From Actinomycetota bacterium (lineage in GTDB: Bacteria > Actinomycetota > Acidimicrobiia > Acidimicrobiales > Ilumatobacteraceae): 44,897 bases of DNA. The translations under genes and the position numbers were made by a program. Location: positions 1 through 44,897 of the forward strand of contig SYCI01000163.1 of the NCBI GenBank assembly GCA_005787035.1. The letters run 5' to 3'. The notes under the pieces were generated by a model. The model had not been told where the DNA came from and made no database searches. It saw only the letters and a list, made by a program, of their open reading frames with translations. This document shows, piece after piece, positions 23,948 to 32,921 of the stretch. Position 1 is the first letter of the stretch. The number at the start of each line of letters is the position of its first letter.

Positions 23948-25474
23948 TCACCCGCTTCGACGCGCCACCACGACATCGTCTTGGTCGAACACGACCTCGA
24001 AGTCGCCTTCCGGCGCAATGAGTGATTCGAAGAGCGATGTCTCCGCCGTTCCGACCTGTCGGCGATCGACGGCGATCCACTCGATCTCCGAAGGATCGGG
24101 CAATCGGTACCCGTCGTCTTCGCCCCAGTACGAAGGCACCCAAGGATTGGGCCAGTCGTAGATCTGCTCTCGGTGCGTGAGGTGCGGCAGCAACGAATAC
24201 GTCGCCGTGACCGTCACGTCATCGGGAACGAGATCGACGGCTCGTCGAAGAACCGTCACCCGATCGTTCGGCGTCGACCACACCGAGTCGTTGTCGCTCC
24301 ACGGGGAGTTCGACCATGCGATGTTCGAGACGATCGACGAAGCCGCCAGGAACACGATCAACGCGACCCGGATCCGTCGGAATCGCCAGAGGTTGCGCGC
24401 ACCGTCGATCATGGCCACGGTCAGCGGTGCGATCATGACCGATGTGTACTGCCACCGGATCTGACGCGCGTACGGGCTGAGACCGATCACGCTCGCCAGC
24501 ATCTGCGGCGCGGCCACGAGCAACTGCAACGGTGCGAGAAGTGGCGTGAGACCGAAGGGCAGGAGCAAGTCGCGATAGAAGCGGATGCGGTCCGGTTGGG
24601 TGGCGTCGGAAACCACTCGATTCGGATGGCGCACCACCTCACCGAGGACTTCGAAGGTGGTGTCGCCGTAATTGCCGTAGTACGCGCGCACGTAGAAGGG
24701 TTCGCGACCACGGTTGAAGTGCGGGATCACGAGACGCGTGGCGACGAGGTACCACACGATTCCGCCGACGACGGTGGCGAGGGCGGCCAGGCTTCGACGG
24801 CGAGTCACTGCATCGAGCACCGAGAGAGCACGGGCCTTCACGACGGCGAGGAGCGAACGCCGTTCGGACACCATCATCACCACTCCGAGCATGACCACGG
24901 CCAGTGCCGTGTCTTCGCGGGTCGACAGCGCGAGCACGAGAAAGAACGAGAACCAGCGCCAACGATCGGTGCGCGCACACCACCACGCCATGAGCATCGG
25001 GGCCACCACGAGAGCTTCGGGATGGAAGTTGGCCCAGACGATCCACTGGATCGGCGCGTACATCAGAAAAACGATCGCGAAGAACGAGCCGAGCCATGGC
25101 GAAAGGAATCGATCACGCGCGAGCAGATACACGGGAACCGCGGCGAGACCCATCACCGTTGCCTGGGCGACGTACAGAAATGCCGGACCCGCGCCCAACC
25201 AATAGAAGGGAACGAAGGCGATGACGATCAAGTTCAGATGGTGACCCCAGAACTCGAGACCGCGGACCGTCATGAAACTCTGTCCACCGCGCGACACGAG
25301 CCAGAAGGCTTGGTCGTAAATCCCCATGTCGAACGACCAGGTACCGAAATTGCGGTGATGGCGAACTCCAAGCCAACCGAAGAGAACGACGAAGCAGATG
25401 ACGCCGACCCCGACGAGCCAAGCCGCCGGATGCACCGAACGCGCCCGAACGCGAAGACGATCGAGCCCCTCCAC
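23948..25474 (-). CDS. DUF2079 domain polytopic membrane protein
   Basis: The 508-residue protein has about ten hydrophobic segments (the first is AWLVGVGVICFVVLFGWLGV). It carries DUF2079 features: FDMGIYDQAFWLVSRG near the first periplasmic loop, WGHHLNLIVIAFVPFYWL, ALSTREDTALAVVMLG, and a C-terminal soluble part with TATYSLLPHLTHREQIYDWPNPW. The early acidic FDMGIYDQ loop recalls GT-C glycosyltransferases, but no substrate is known. The GTG start has TAACCT 7 bases upstream, so it has its own promoter although recG ends only 24 bases before. Confidence 0.82.
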   Translation of the reverse strand: MEGLDRLRVRARSVHPAAWLVGVGVICFVVLFGWLGVRHHRNFGTWSFDMGIYDQAFWLVSRGGQSFMTVRGLEFWGHHLNLIVIAFVPFYWLGAGPAFLYVAQATVMGLAAVPVYLLARDRFLSPWLGSFFAIVFLMYAPIQWIVWANFHPEALVVAPMLMAWWCARTDRWRWFSFFLVLALSTREDTALAVVMLGVVMMVSERRSLLAVVKARALSVLDAVTRRRSLAALATVVGGIVWYLVATRLVIPHFNRGREPFYVRAYYGNYGDTTFEVLGEVVRHPNRVVSDATQPDRIRFYRDLLLPFGLTPLLAPLQLLVAAPQMLASVIGLSPYARQIRWQYTSVMIAPLTVAMIDGARNLWRFRRIRVALIVFLAASSIVSNIAWSNSPWSDNDSVWSTPNDRVTVLRRAVDLVPDDVTVTATYSLLPHLTHREQIYDWPNPWVPSYWGEDDGYRLPDPSEIEWIAVDRRQVGTAETSLFESLIAPEGDFEVVFDQDDVVVARRSG

Positions 25475-25481
25475 ATCGCGC

Positions 25482-25487
25482 AGGTTA
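25482..25487 (-). promoter_or_regulatory. -10 element, leaderless DUF2079 gene
   Basis: On the minus strand TAACCT is followed by 7 bases and the GTG at 25474, within the 24-base gap after recG. Confidence 0.5.
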
Positions 25488-25498
25488 GCGAGACGGGA

Positions 25499-27673
25499 TC
25501 AGCTCTTGAAGAGGAACTTCTCGTCTTCGGGTCGGAGAAAGAGACTCAGCTCGTCCTTCAGTTCGAGATGGTCGGAAAGAGTGACATCCGTGTCGACGAT
25601 GGCGAATGCGGCCTCGCGGGCGATCTCCACGAGCTCGCGGTCACGTCGGAGCGACGCGAGCTTCAGATCACTGCGACCTTTCTGCTCCTTGTTCATGAGA
25701 GTGCCCTCACCTCGCAACTCCAGATCGGCCTCGGCGAGGAAGAAGCCGTCGTCGGACGACACCAGGGCCTCGATGCGCGGACCCATCTCGGCGACGAGGC
25801 CGGGAGTGGCTTCATCGGCGGGTGACGTCACGAGCCAGCAGACCGACTCGTGCGAACCACGGCCGACGCGTCCGCGCAACTGATGCAATTGGGCGATCCC
25901 GAATCGGTCGGCATCGAGGATCACCATGGCCGTCGCATTCGGGACGTCGACGCCGACTTCGATGACCGTCGTCGCCACCAGAACGTCGAGTCGGCCTTCG
26001 CGAAAGGCGTCCATCACCGACTCCTTGTCGGCCGACGGCATCCGACCGTGCAGGAGGCCGATACGCAAACCGGCGAGTTCGCCGCTCTCGAGACGGGCCT
26101 TGGTCTCCTCGGCCGAGGCGACTTCGAGTTTCTCGCTTTCTTCGATGAGCGGGCACACCACGTACGCCTGCCTTCCATCGGCCACGCGCTCGCGCACGTC
26201 GGCCCACACCTCGGACGACCCGAGCGGACCCACCGCGTGTCGCGTCACGATCGGCGTACGCCCGGGCGGCTTCTGATCGAGGATGCTCACGTCGAGATCG
26301 CCATAGACCGTCATGGCGGCCGTGCGCGGGATCGGGGTGGCCGTCATCACGAGGACGTCGGGGGCGCGTCCACCCTCACCACCTTTGTCGCGAAGTGCAG
26401 CCCGCTGCTCCACGCCGAAGCGGTGTTGTTCGTCGATCACGACGACACCGAGGCTGGAGAACTCGACACCCTCCTGAATGAGGGCGTGGGTTCCGATCAC
26501 GATGTCGACCGATCCGTCGGCCAGCCCCGCCAACACCTCGCGCCGACGCTCTCCGGTCACGCGATTGGTCAGAAGTTCGACTCGCACGGCACGCTCGCCG
26601 AACAGATTGTCGGGATCGGGGATGCGCAGACCGTCGAGGAGTCGGGACACCCCCGACGCGTGCTGTTCGGCGAGAACTTCGGTCGGGGCCATGAGTGCCC
26701 CCTGATGACCTCCGTCGACCGCGACGAGCATCGCCTCGACGGCAACGAGGGTCTTGCCGGCGCCGACGTCTCCCTGGAGCAATCGATGCATCGGGCGGGC
26801 ATCGGCGAGGTCGCGCTCGATCTCACCGATGACACGGACCTGGGCATCGGTCAATCGATACGGAAGCGTGTCGAGAAAACGCCGGACGAGTGGGCCACCG
26901 ATGCGATGCGCGATGCCCAATTGATCGCGTTCCATCACCCTCTTGCGCATGACGAGCACGAGTTGGACGCGTAGGAGTTCGTCGAAAGCCAGGCGTCGCC
27001 GCGCCGCCTCTTTGGCGGCGAAGGTCTCGGGTAGATGGAGGTCGTACAAGGCCTCGTGACGGGGCACCAGCGAATAACGCTCGCGGATCTCGACCGGCAC
27101 CGGATCGCTGAGTCCGCGTTGACGACAACGGCTGAGCGTTTCGTCGATCGCCCGTCGGACGACCCACGACGGCAGATCGATCTTCTCGCTCTGCGGATAA
27201 ACGGCGACGATCGGTCGTGGGCGCTCCCCCGGATCACCCAGCACATCGACCGTCGGGTTGGCCATCTGCAGACGTCCACGGAACGAGGACACGCGACCGT
27301 GCAGAGCCACGAGAGATCCCGGTGCGAGTTGGCGTTCACGCCAACCCTGATTGAAGAAGACGACCGAGAGAGTGCCGGTGTCGTCGCCGACGACGACGTT
27401 CACACGTTGCGGTCCTCGCCCGCGAGGTGACGACTGGACCGAACGGACCTCGGCCACGACGAGAGCATCGAGACCTTCGGCCAACTCGCCGACGCTCGCC
27501 TCGCGGGTGCGATCGATCCACCGGCGGGGATAATGCGTGAGGAGATCGGCGAGATTCTCGATTCCGAACTTCTCGAAGGCCTCTTTGCGCTTGCCCGACC
27601 CAACCGACTTGAGGCGCGACAGGTCGAGTCCGGCGAGTTCGCGGAAGGTGATCGGGTGCTGGTTCTCGCTCAC
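25499..27673 (-). CDS. recG: ATP-dependent DNA helicase RecG
   Basis: RecG reverses stalled replication forks and branch-migrates Holliday junctions. The 724-residue protein has the N-terminal wedge/OB region (NLADLLTHYPRRWIDR, VVVGDDTGTLSVVFFNQGW), then the helicase core with LLQGDVGAGKTLVAVEAM (Walker A), VVIDEQHRFGVEQR (motif II), VMTATPIPRTAAMT (motif III) and TTVIEVGVDVPNAT and QLRGRVGRG (motifs V and VI). I place the start at the GTG at 27673, whose GTGA overlaps the stop of the upstream DAK2 gene; the 28 extra track residues are Arg-rich readthrough. Confidence 0.96.
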   Translation of the reverse strand: MSENQHPITFRELAGLDLSRLKSVGSGKRKEAFEKFGIENLADLLTHYPRRWIDRTREASVGELAEGLDALVVAEVRSVQSSPRGRGPQRVNVVVGDDTGTLSVVFFNQGWRERQLAPGSLVALHGRVSSFRGRLQMANPTVDVLGDPGERPRPIVAVYPQSEKIDLPSWVVRRAIDETLSRCRQRGLSDPVPVEIRERYSLVPRHEALYDLHLPETFAAKEAARRRLAFDELLRVQLVLVMRKRVMERDQLGIAHRIGGPLVRRFLDTLPYRLTDAQVRVIGEIERDLADARPMHRLLQGDVGAGKTLVAVEAMLVAVDGGHQGALMAPTEVLAEQHASGVSRLLDGLRIPDPDNLFGERAVRVELLTNRVTGERRREVLAGLADGSVDIVIGTHALIQEGVEFSSLGVVVIDEQHRFGVEQRAALRDKGGEGGRAPDVLVMTATPIPRTAAMTVYGDLDVSILDQKPPGRTPIVTRHAVGPLGSSEVWADVRERVADGRQAYVVCPLIEESEKLEVASAEETKARLESGELAGLRIGLLHGRMPSADKESVMDAFREGRLDVLVATTVIEVGVDVPNATAMVILDADRFGIAQLHQLRGRVGRGSHESVCWLVTSPADEATPGLVAEMGPRIEALVSSDDGFFLAEADLELRGEGTLMNKEQKGRSDLKLASLRRDRELVEIAREAAFAIVDTDVTLSDHLELKDELSLFLRPEDEKFLFKS

Positions 27674-29349
27674 TCGACGCCGAAGAGATACGGATACAAC
27701 GGTTGACCGCCGCGGTGGCACTCGACCTGAACGTCGGGGCGCTCGTTCGCGAGCCACGCGAGCAGGGCTTCGGTGACCGATGGCGTGGCATCGACCCCTT
27801 CGATCACGGTGACGATCTCGCGGTCGGGCGCGACGAGGTGGCCGAGCAATGCGATGGCCGCTCCGTCGGCACTCCCGGCCACGGCGACGATGCCGTCACC
27901 GCGCACGATGCCGATCCAGTCACCTTCACGAATCGGACCGGCATCACTGCTCGAGTCACGCACCGCGCGGGTGATCTCACCGGTGGCCATGGCCGACGTC
28001 GCCCCGGTCATGTTGTCGAGGTTGGCGTCGACGTCGGCCTCGGGGTCGTACACGACGAGGGCGGCGAGGGCTTCGGGCATCGATCGCGTGGGAACGACGC
28101 GAACCTTCTTGTTCGACAAACCGTCGAGTTGTTCGGCGACCGGGATGATGTTCTTGTTGTTGGGCAGCACGATGACCTGATCGGCGTTCACATGATCGAC
28201 CGCCTCGAGGAGTTCGGCCGTCGACGGATTGAGCGTCTGCCCGCCGGTCACGATGCCCTGCACTCCGAGTTGGGAGAAGAGATCTTCGAGACCGCTGCCA
28301 CTGCACACCGCGACGACGGCCGTGGTGACCGAGGGCAGGCCGACGATCGCGTGCTTGGCATCGAGGGCCGCATGATGTTCGGCGACTTCCTCGAAGAGAT
28401 CGGTGACCCGGATCTGCTTGGGGCGGCCACCGAGATCGATGGCGACCTCGATGGCGGCACCGATGTCGTTCGTGTGCACGTGGCAGTTCCAGAGTCCGTC
28501 TCCACCCACCACCACGATCGAGTCACCGATCTCGGCCCAGTCGGTCTTGAATTCGGCGATCTTCTCGTCGACCAGATGCAAGAAGTACATGACCTCGTAC
28601 CGGAGGTCGGCCACCGAACCCGGCTCGTGTCGATCGGGGGCGACCATGGCCGGAAGCGGGGTGTCGATCGCATCGCCACCGATGGAATCCTCGGGCGTCG
28701 GGATGGGTTCGCCATCGACCACGTTGAGAGCAGCGTCGAGCAACAACAGAAATCCGGCTCCACCGGCATCGACCACACCGGCGTCCTTCAGGACCGGGAG
28801 CATGTCGGGGGTGCGGTCGAGGGCGGCCCGGCCGGCATCGCGCGCGGCCCGCAACACGGCCGCCAAACCGTCGCCGCGCGCCGCCGTGGCCTTGGCCGCC
28901 TCACTCGCCTCGCGAACCACGGTGAGGATCGTGCCCTCGATCGGCTTCACCACCGCTTGGTACGCCGCCGACGAGGCATCGCTCAGAGCTTCGGCCACCT
29001 CGGTCGCGGTGTTCGAGGCGGTCGAGGACAGTCGGCCGGCGAGGCCCCTCAGAATCTGGCTCAGGATGACTCCGGAGTTCCCGCGCGCCCCCATGAGCGA
29101 GCCGTGGGAGATGGCCTGGCAGGTCGACTCGATCTCCGGGGCCGCCTGGTCGAGTTCGGCCACGACGGCGTCCAGGGTGCGGGCCATGTTGGTTCCGGTG
29201 TCACCGTCGGGCACCGGGTAGACGTTCAGGCGGTTGATGCGGGGGGCGTGGGCCCGGACGGCATCGCGAAAGGCCACGACCGTGCGCCGCAGGCGGTCGG
29301 CATCGAATCGCTCAGACGACCCCTCGGGGGTCAGGACGGGCGCAGCCAC
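27670..29349 (-). CDS. DAK2 domain protein, fatty-acid kinase FakA-like
   Basis: The 559-residue protein has an N-terminal DhaL/DAK2 kinase domain with the nucleotide/Mg-binding NVYPVPDGDTGTNMARTL, SHGSLMGARGNSGVILSQILRG and DAGVVDAGGAGFLLLL, followed by the middle and C-terminal domains of the FakA/YloV family (IVVVGGDGLWNCHVHTND, IVTGGQTLNPSTAELLEAV, LPNNKNIIP). In Firmicutes FakA phosphorylates fatty acids presented by FakB (DegV); no degV is visible here. The GTG at 29349 is supported by TACCAT 6 bases upstream; the track's longer start is spurious. recG is translationally coupled downstream, as in many Actinomycetota. Confidence 0.88.
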   Translation of the reverse strand: MAAPVLTPEGSSERFDADRLRRTVVAFRDAVRAHAPRINRLNVYPVPDGDTGTNMARTLDAVVAELDQAAPEIESTCQAISHGSLMGARGNSGVILSQILRGLAGRLSSTASNTATEVAEALSDASSAAYQAVVKPIEGTILTVVREASEAAKATAARGDGLAAVLRAARDAGRAALDRTPDMLPVLKDAGVVDAGGAGFLLLLDAALNVVDGEPIPTPEDSIGGDAIDTPLPAMVAPDRHEPGSVADLRYEVMYFLHLVDEKIAEFKTDWAEIGDSIVVVGGDGLWNCHVHTNDIGAAIEVAIDLGGRPKQIRVTDLFEEVAEHHAALDAKHAIVGLPSVTTAVVAVCSGSGLEDLFSQLGVQGIVTGGQTLNPSTAELLEAVDHVNADQVIVLPNNKNIIPVAEQLDGLSNKKVRVVPTRSMPEALAALVVYDPEADVDANLDNMTGATSAMATGEITRAVRDSSSDAGPIREGDWIGIVRGDGIVAVAGSADGAAIALLGHLVAPDREIVTVIEGVDATPSVTEALLAWLANERPDVQVECHRGGQPLYPYLFGVE

Positions 29350-29355
29350 GAACCG

Positions 29356-29361
29356 ATGGTA
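29356..29361 (-). promoter_or_regulatory. -10 element, leaderless DAK2-recG operon
   Basis: On the minus strand TACCAT is followed by CGGTTC and the GTG at 29349. No ribosome binding site is visible. Confidence 0.6.
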
Positions 29362-29415
29362 CCCCTCCCCCGTGTCCTGATCGCTCCTTGTGATCGGATG
29401 TATCGCCCGCATCAC

Positions 29416-29445
29416 TTGGGCTGTCGGGAAATCCGCAGGTAGCAT
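29416..29445 (+). promoter_or_regulatory. Putative promoter of rpmB
   Basis: TTGGGC (29416-29421), an 18-base spacer and TAGCAT (29440-29445) lie about 60 bases before the rpmB ATG. The layout matches that of the tRNA-Lys promoter. Confidence 0.45.
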
Positions 29446-29504
29446 TTGGTTCCCGTCAGAGCGCCAGTGCCCGGCGTCCATCGGGTCGAGAAGAGAGAAC
29501 GATC

Positions 29505-29741
29505 ATGGCAGCAGTTTGTGAAGTATGCGGCAAGCGCCCCTCGTGGGGTATGTCCGTGTCGCACTCGCACGTGCGCACCAAGCGCCGCTGGAATCCGAAC
29601 ATCCAGCGGGTTCGCGCCCTGATCAACGGTACGCCCAAGCGTCTGTACGTCTGCACCGGTTGCATCCGCGCCGGCAAGGTGACCAAGGTCGGTTCGAGCA
29701 CGAAGTCCGGCACCACGACCGGTTCCAAGACCGGCAACTGA
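29505..29741 (+). CDS. rpmB: 50S ribosomal protein L28 (zinc-binding form)
   Basis: The 78-residue protein [22 protein letters not shown] is L28, with [18 protein letters not shown] and [13 protein letters not shown]. Four cysteines (5, 8, 50, 53) make it the zinc (C+) form. The C-terminal Ser/Thr/Lys/Gly tail (about 62-78) is longer than in short L28 forms. It is divergent from the DAK2 gene, an arrangement common in bacteria. Confidence 0.96.
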   Translation: MAAVCEVCGKRPSWGMSVSHSHVRTKRRWNPNIQRVRALINGTPKRLYVCTGCIRAGKVTKVGSSTKSGTTTGSKTGN

Positions 29742-29746
29742 TCTCG

Positions 29747-29968
29747 ATGCAGGGAGTCATCAAGGCCTTCGATCCCTCGACGGGAACCGGTCTGATCCTC
29801 TCCGACTCCGATCTTCTCGAACACGAGCTGGCGTCCGACGCACTCGAAGGAAGCATCTTCCGCATGCTGCGGCCCGGCCAGCGGGTCGTGTTCGATCTCG
29901 ACGACAACGGACTCGCGACGCGTCTGCGTCTCGGATCCGAAGTCGACATGGGAACACCCGGCTTCTAG
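29747..29968 (+). CDS. Cold-shock-domain-like small protein
   Basis: The 73-residue protein [22 protein letters not shown], with [32 protein letters not shown], has the five-strand OB-fold pattern of cold-shock proteins (GxIKxFDPxTGxGxI, LRxGQRVxFD, A..L). The aromatic RNA-binding motifs (GFGFI and VFVH) are not conserved: GTGLIL and EHELAS stand in their place. It may therefore bind nucleic acid weakly or do something else. The start ATG is 5 bases after the rpmB stop, so the two are co-transcribed, and the gene ends inside a strong terminator. Confidence 0.7.
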   Translation: MQGVIKAFDPSTGTGLILSDSDLLEHELASDALEGSIFRMLRPGQRVVFDLDDNGLATRLRLGSEVDMGTPGF

Positions 29969-29984
29969 CCGGGTGTTCTGTTTC
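29952..29984 (+). terminator. Intrinsic terminator after rpmB and the cold-shock-like gene
   Basis: GAACACCCGGC-TTCTA-GCCGGGTGTTC is a perfect 11-base-pair hairpin with a 5-base loop, followed by TGTTT. The stop codon TAG (29966-29968) spans the end of the loop and the first base of the right arm. It separates this unit from pckG. Confidence 0.88.
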
Positions 29985-30018
29985 CGGCATCCTGCCTCAC
30001 CCCCCAGGAGACAAGACA

Positions 30019-31806
30019 ATGAGTGGTACCAGCAGCAACGAGCGGCTGAAGAAGTGGGTTGCCGATTGGGCAGCCGTCATGCAGCCCGACGACATCTACT
30101 GGTGCGACGGTTCGGCCGAAGAGTACGACCGACTCTGCCAGTTGCTCGTCGACAGCGGCACCTTCACCAAACTCGACGAAGCCAAGCGTCCGAACAGTTA
30201 CTGGGCGCATAGCGACCCGGGTGACGTCGCCCGCGTCGAGGACAGCACCTTCATCTGCTCCGCCAACAAGGACGACGCCGGCCCCAACAACAACTGGCGC
30301 GAACCGGCCGAGATGCGGGCCGAGATGACCCGCCTGTACCAAGGGACGATGAAGGGTCGCACGATGTACGTCGTGCCCTTCAGCATGGGGCCACTCGGAT
30401 CACCCATCGCCCACATCGGCGTTCAGCTCACCGACTCGGCGTACGTCGCGGTGAGCATGCGCATCATGACCCGCATGGGTCAGGGCGCACTCGACGTCCT
30501 CGGCAACAACGACTGGGTTCCGTGCTTGCATTCTGTGGGCGCGCCACTCGCCGCCGGCCAGGCCGACTCGTCGTGGCCGTGCAACCCCGACAACAAGTAC
30601 ATCGTGCACTTCCCCGAGACTCGCGAGATCTGGTCGTACGGATCGGGCTACGGCGGAAACGCGTTGCTGGGCAAGAAATGCTTCGCGTTGCGCATCGCTT
30701 CGGTGATGGCCCGGGACGACGGCTGGCTCGCCGAGCACATGCTCATCCTCAAGCTCACCAATCCAGCCGGTGAGGCCAAGTACATCGCCGCTGCTTTCCC
30801 GTCGGCCTGTGGCAAGACCAACCTCGCCATGCTCGTGCCGACCATTCCGGGCTGGAAGGCCGAGACCATCGGTGACGACATCTGCTGGATGAAGTTCGGC
30901 GCCGACGGTCGTCTCTACGCGATCAACCCCGAGGCAGGTTTCTTCGGTGTGGCTCCGGGCACGGGTTACGACACCAATGCCAACGCCATGCACACGCTGT
31001 GGGGCAACTGCATCTTCACCAACACGGCACTCACCTCTGACGGCGATGTCTGGTGGGAGGGAATGAGCGACGACGCTCCGGCCCGGGCGACCGATTGGAA
31101 GGGCAATGCCTGGACACCGGAGTCCGAGACGCCGGCCGCCCACCCCAACGCTCGCTTCACGGCCCCGGCGTCACAGTGCCCGTCGGCAGCTCCCGAGTGG
31201 CAGGACCCGGCCGGTGTGCCGATCTCGGCCATTCTGTTCGGTGGACGTCGTCGCACCACGGTGCCGCTCGTGACCCAGGCCTTCGACTGGGAGCACGGGG
31301 TGTTCCTCGGATCGATCATGGCTTCGGAGACCACGGCCGCCCAGCAGGGCGCAGTCGGCAATCTTCGCTTCGACCCCATGGCCATGCTCCCCTTCTGCGG
31401 TTACAACATGGCCGACTACTTCGCTCATTGGCTGAACATCGGTGCGAAGTCGGATGCCTCGAAGTTGCCCAAGATCTTCTTCGTCAACTGGTTCCGCCGC
31501 GATGACAACGGTCGATTCCTGTGGCCCGGCTACGGCGAGAACAGCCGCGTGTTGAAGTGGGTCTTCGAGCGGGTCTCGGGTGCGGCCGACGCCGTGCAGA
31601 CACCGATCGGCTACCTGCCCACCGATGGCGCGCTCGACGTGAGCGGGCTCGGCATCGAGAAGGCCGATCTCGATCAGTTGCTGTCGGTCGACGTGGACGG
31701 CTGGCGCGCCGCGATCCCTCAGATCAAGGATCACTACGCCCAGTTCGGCCCGAAGTTGCCGAATCGACTCTCGGCCCAACTCGATCAGTTGGCCGGCGCG
31801 CTCTGA
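30019..31806 (+). CDS. pckG: Phosphoenolpyruvate carboxykinase (GTP)
   Basis: PckG converts oxaloacetate and GTP to phosphoenolpyruvate, CO2 and GDP at the entry to gluconeogenesis. The 595-residue enzyme has the GTP-class motifs: the kinase loop FPSACGKTN (260-268) with the reactive cysteine, [36 protein letters not shown], and [12 protein letters not shown]. It lacks the ATP-class signatures. AGGAG lies 9 bases before the ATG, and the intrinsic terminator just upstream separates it from rpmB, so its promoter must lie in the short gap or transcription reads through. Its stop is 3 bases from the convergent membrane-protein gene. Confidence 0.97.
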   Translation: MSGTSSNERLKKWVADWAAVMQPDDIYWCDGSAEEYDRLCQLLVDSGTFTKLDEAKRPNSYWAHSDPGDVARVEDSTFICSANKDDAGPNNNWREPAEMRAEMTRLYQGTMKGRTMYVVPFSMGPLGSPIAHIGVQLTDSAYVAVSMRIMTRMGQGALDVLGNNDWVPCLHSVGAPLAAGQADSSWPCNPDNKYIVHFPETREIWSYGSGYGGNALLGKKCFALRIASVMARDDGWLAEHMLILKLTNPAGEAKYIAAAFPSACGKTNLAMLVPTIPGWKAETIGDDICWMKFGADGRLYAINPEAGFFGVAPGTGYDTNANAMHTLWGNCIFTNTALTSDGDVWWEGMSDDAPARATDWKGNAWTPESETPAAHPNARFTAPASQCPSAAPEWQDPAGVPISAILFGGRRRTTVPLVTQAFDWEHGVFLGSIMASETTAAQQGAVGNLRFDPMAMLPFCGYNMADYFAHWLNIGAKSDASKLPKIFFVNWFRRDDNGRFLWPGYGENSRVLKWVFERVSGAADAVQTPIGYLPTDGALDVSGLGIEKADLDQLLSVDVDGWRAAIPQIKDHYAQFGPKLPNRLSAQLDQLAGAL

Positions 31807-31809
31807 CGC

Positions 31810-32184
31810 TCAGGTTTGGCCGACGAGCATCGCTCGTATGCCGAGCCCCATCAGGAACAGCCCACCCAACCCGTAGAGCAGATACAAGCGATGCCGCATC
31901 TGGTTGCGGTAGCTGTAGATGATCGCCACGGCCATGATGCCCACGAATCCGTAGAACGCATGGAACTGCGGGAACTCGAGCTTTTCCTTGTTGACCAGGA
32001 TCACGCCGAGGGTCACCTGCACGAAGATCGTCAACTCGGCCACGAGGGTGAACCACCACAAGGCCCGGGTTCGCAGACCCGCGAATCGGTGGGCGCCGAG
32101 GGCCCAGACTCCAGCCAAGCCGTTGGCGACGATCACGAACCACGCCCACGACTCGTGCAGATCGAGCAACATCAACGCCGACAC
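31810..32184 (-). CDS. Four-helix membrane protein of unknown function
   Basis: The 124-residue protein has four predicted membrane helices (about 12-32, 40-63, 76-92 and 100-118). Histidines near helix ends (His9, His32, His75, His98) and aromatic-rich caps (HESWAWF, RALWWFTLVAE, FPQFHAFYGF) recall small haem-binding cytochrome-b561-like proteins, but no signature is decisive. I do not recognise a named family. The GTG start is preceded by TAGGGT 8 bases upstream. It is convergent with pckG. Confidence 0.65.
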   Translation of the reverse strand: MSALMLLDLHESWAWFVIVANGLAGVWALGAHRFAGLRTRALWWFTLVAELTIFVQVTLGVILVNKEKLEFPQFHAFYGFVGIMAVAIIYSYRNQMRHRLYLLYGLGGLFLMGLGIRAMLVGQT

Positions 32185-32199
32185 GAATTCAGACCCTAG

Positions 32200-32904
32200 T
32201 CATTCGGCACACGGAGTGCCCCCGTACAGGGCGAGCACACGTCCGGTCGACGCATCGTCGGACAAGCTGCCCCACAGACCGGGCTCGAGTTCGAACCCGG
32301 GACCGAACACGACGTCGGTGAAGATCTCCGCGTTGTCGTACACACGATCGATGTCGGCCACCATCGAACCGATCGAGATACCGCCATCGGTGGCCGGCCC
32401 GAGCGGGTCGGCCACTTCATCGGCCGTGACGTCACCGGCCGGGCCGTACTGCCATTGGTAGAAGTGACGCACACCCGTATCGAAGTCGCTCTCGTCGCCG
32501 AACAGGAGTCTCAGATCTCCCCAACTCACGCCGCGCACTTCGGTGCCCGGACACGTTCCGAATTCGGAGACCGCGTCGATCCAGCCGGTGTCGGACGTGG
32601 GCTCGCCGAGTAACGCCGTTACGTATTCGATCGCCGCGTCGGGTTCGACCCCGAACCGGATGTCGCCCAACGAATCGGCGCGCAACACGAGGTCGCTGGT
32701 CTCGGGGTAGGTGGAGGAGGTGGACGACGACGATGTCGACGAAGTGCTCACGGCGATCGTCGACGTCGTCGAGTCGGGAATCGTTGTGGCACTCGTGGTG
32801 ACCGGCGTCGGCAGCGGGGCCAGCGTGTCACCCTGCGAATCACCCGCGCCGCATGCCGACAGACCGAGCATCACACCGCACACCGAGGCCACGAACGAAC
32901 GCAT
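32200..32904 (-). CDS. Lipoprotein of unknown function with Ser/Thr linker
   Basis: The signal MRSFVASVCGVMLGLSAC ends in a lipobox, giving an acylated Cys18. A linker of about 45 residues (30-75) made mostly of Ser and Thr (TTIPDSTTSTIAVSTSSTSS) follows, then a globular domain of about 160 residues. The globular part has SLGDIRFGVEPDAAIEYVTALLGEPTSDTGW and, later, GISIGSMVADIDRVYDNAEIF, two related-looking halves. Two cysteines could form a disulfide. The protein is probably anchored to the outer face of the membrane. CAGACT lies 6 bases before the ATG. Function unknown. Confidence 0.7.
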   Translation of the reverse strand: MRSFVASVCGVMLGLSACGAGDSQGDTLAPLPTPVTTSATTIPDSTTSTIAVSTSSTSSSSTSSTYPETSDLVLRADSLGDIRFGVEPDAAIEYVTALLGEPTSDTGWIDAVSEFGTCPGTEVRGVSWGDLRLLFGDESDFDTGVRHFYQWQYGPAGDVTADEVADPLGPATDGGISIGSMVADIDRVYDNAEIFTDVVFGPGFELEPGLWGSLSDDASTGRVLALYGGTPCAE

Positions 32905-32921
32905 GTGTTCAGTCTGCCGGT

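Noticed and set aside
24173-25825. 550-residue plus-strand ORF opposite the DUF2079 gene
   Set aside because: A shadow of DUF2079 and recG; low-complexity charged sequence, no motif, spans two real genes.
27703-29442. 579-residue plus-strand ORF opposite the DAK2 gene
   Set aside because: A shadow frame rich in His, Arg, Asp and Gly; the opposite strand has clear DAK2/FakA motifs.
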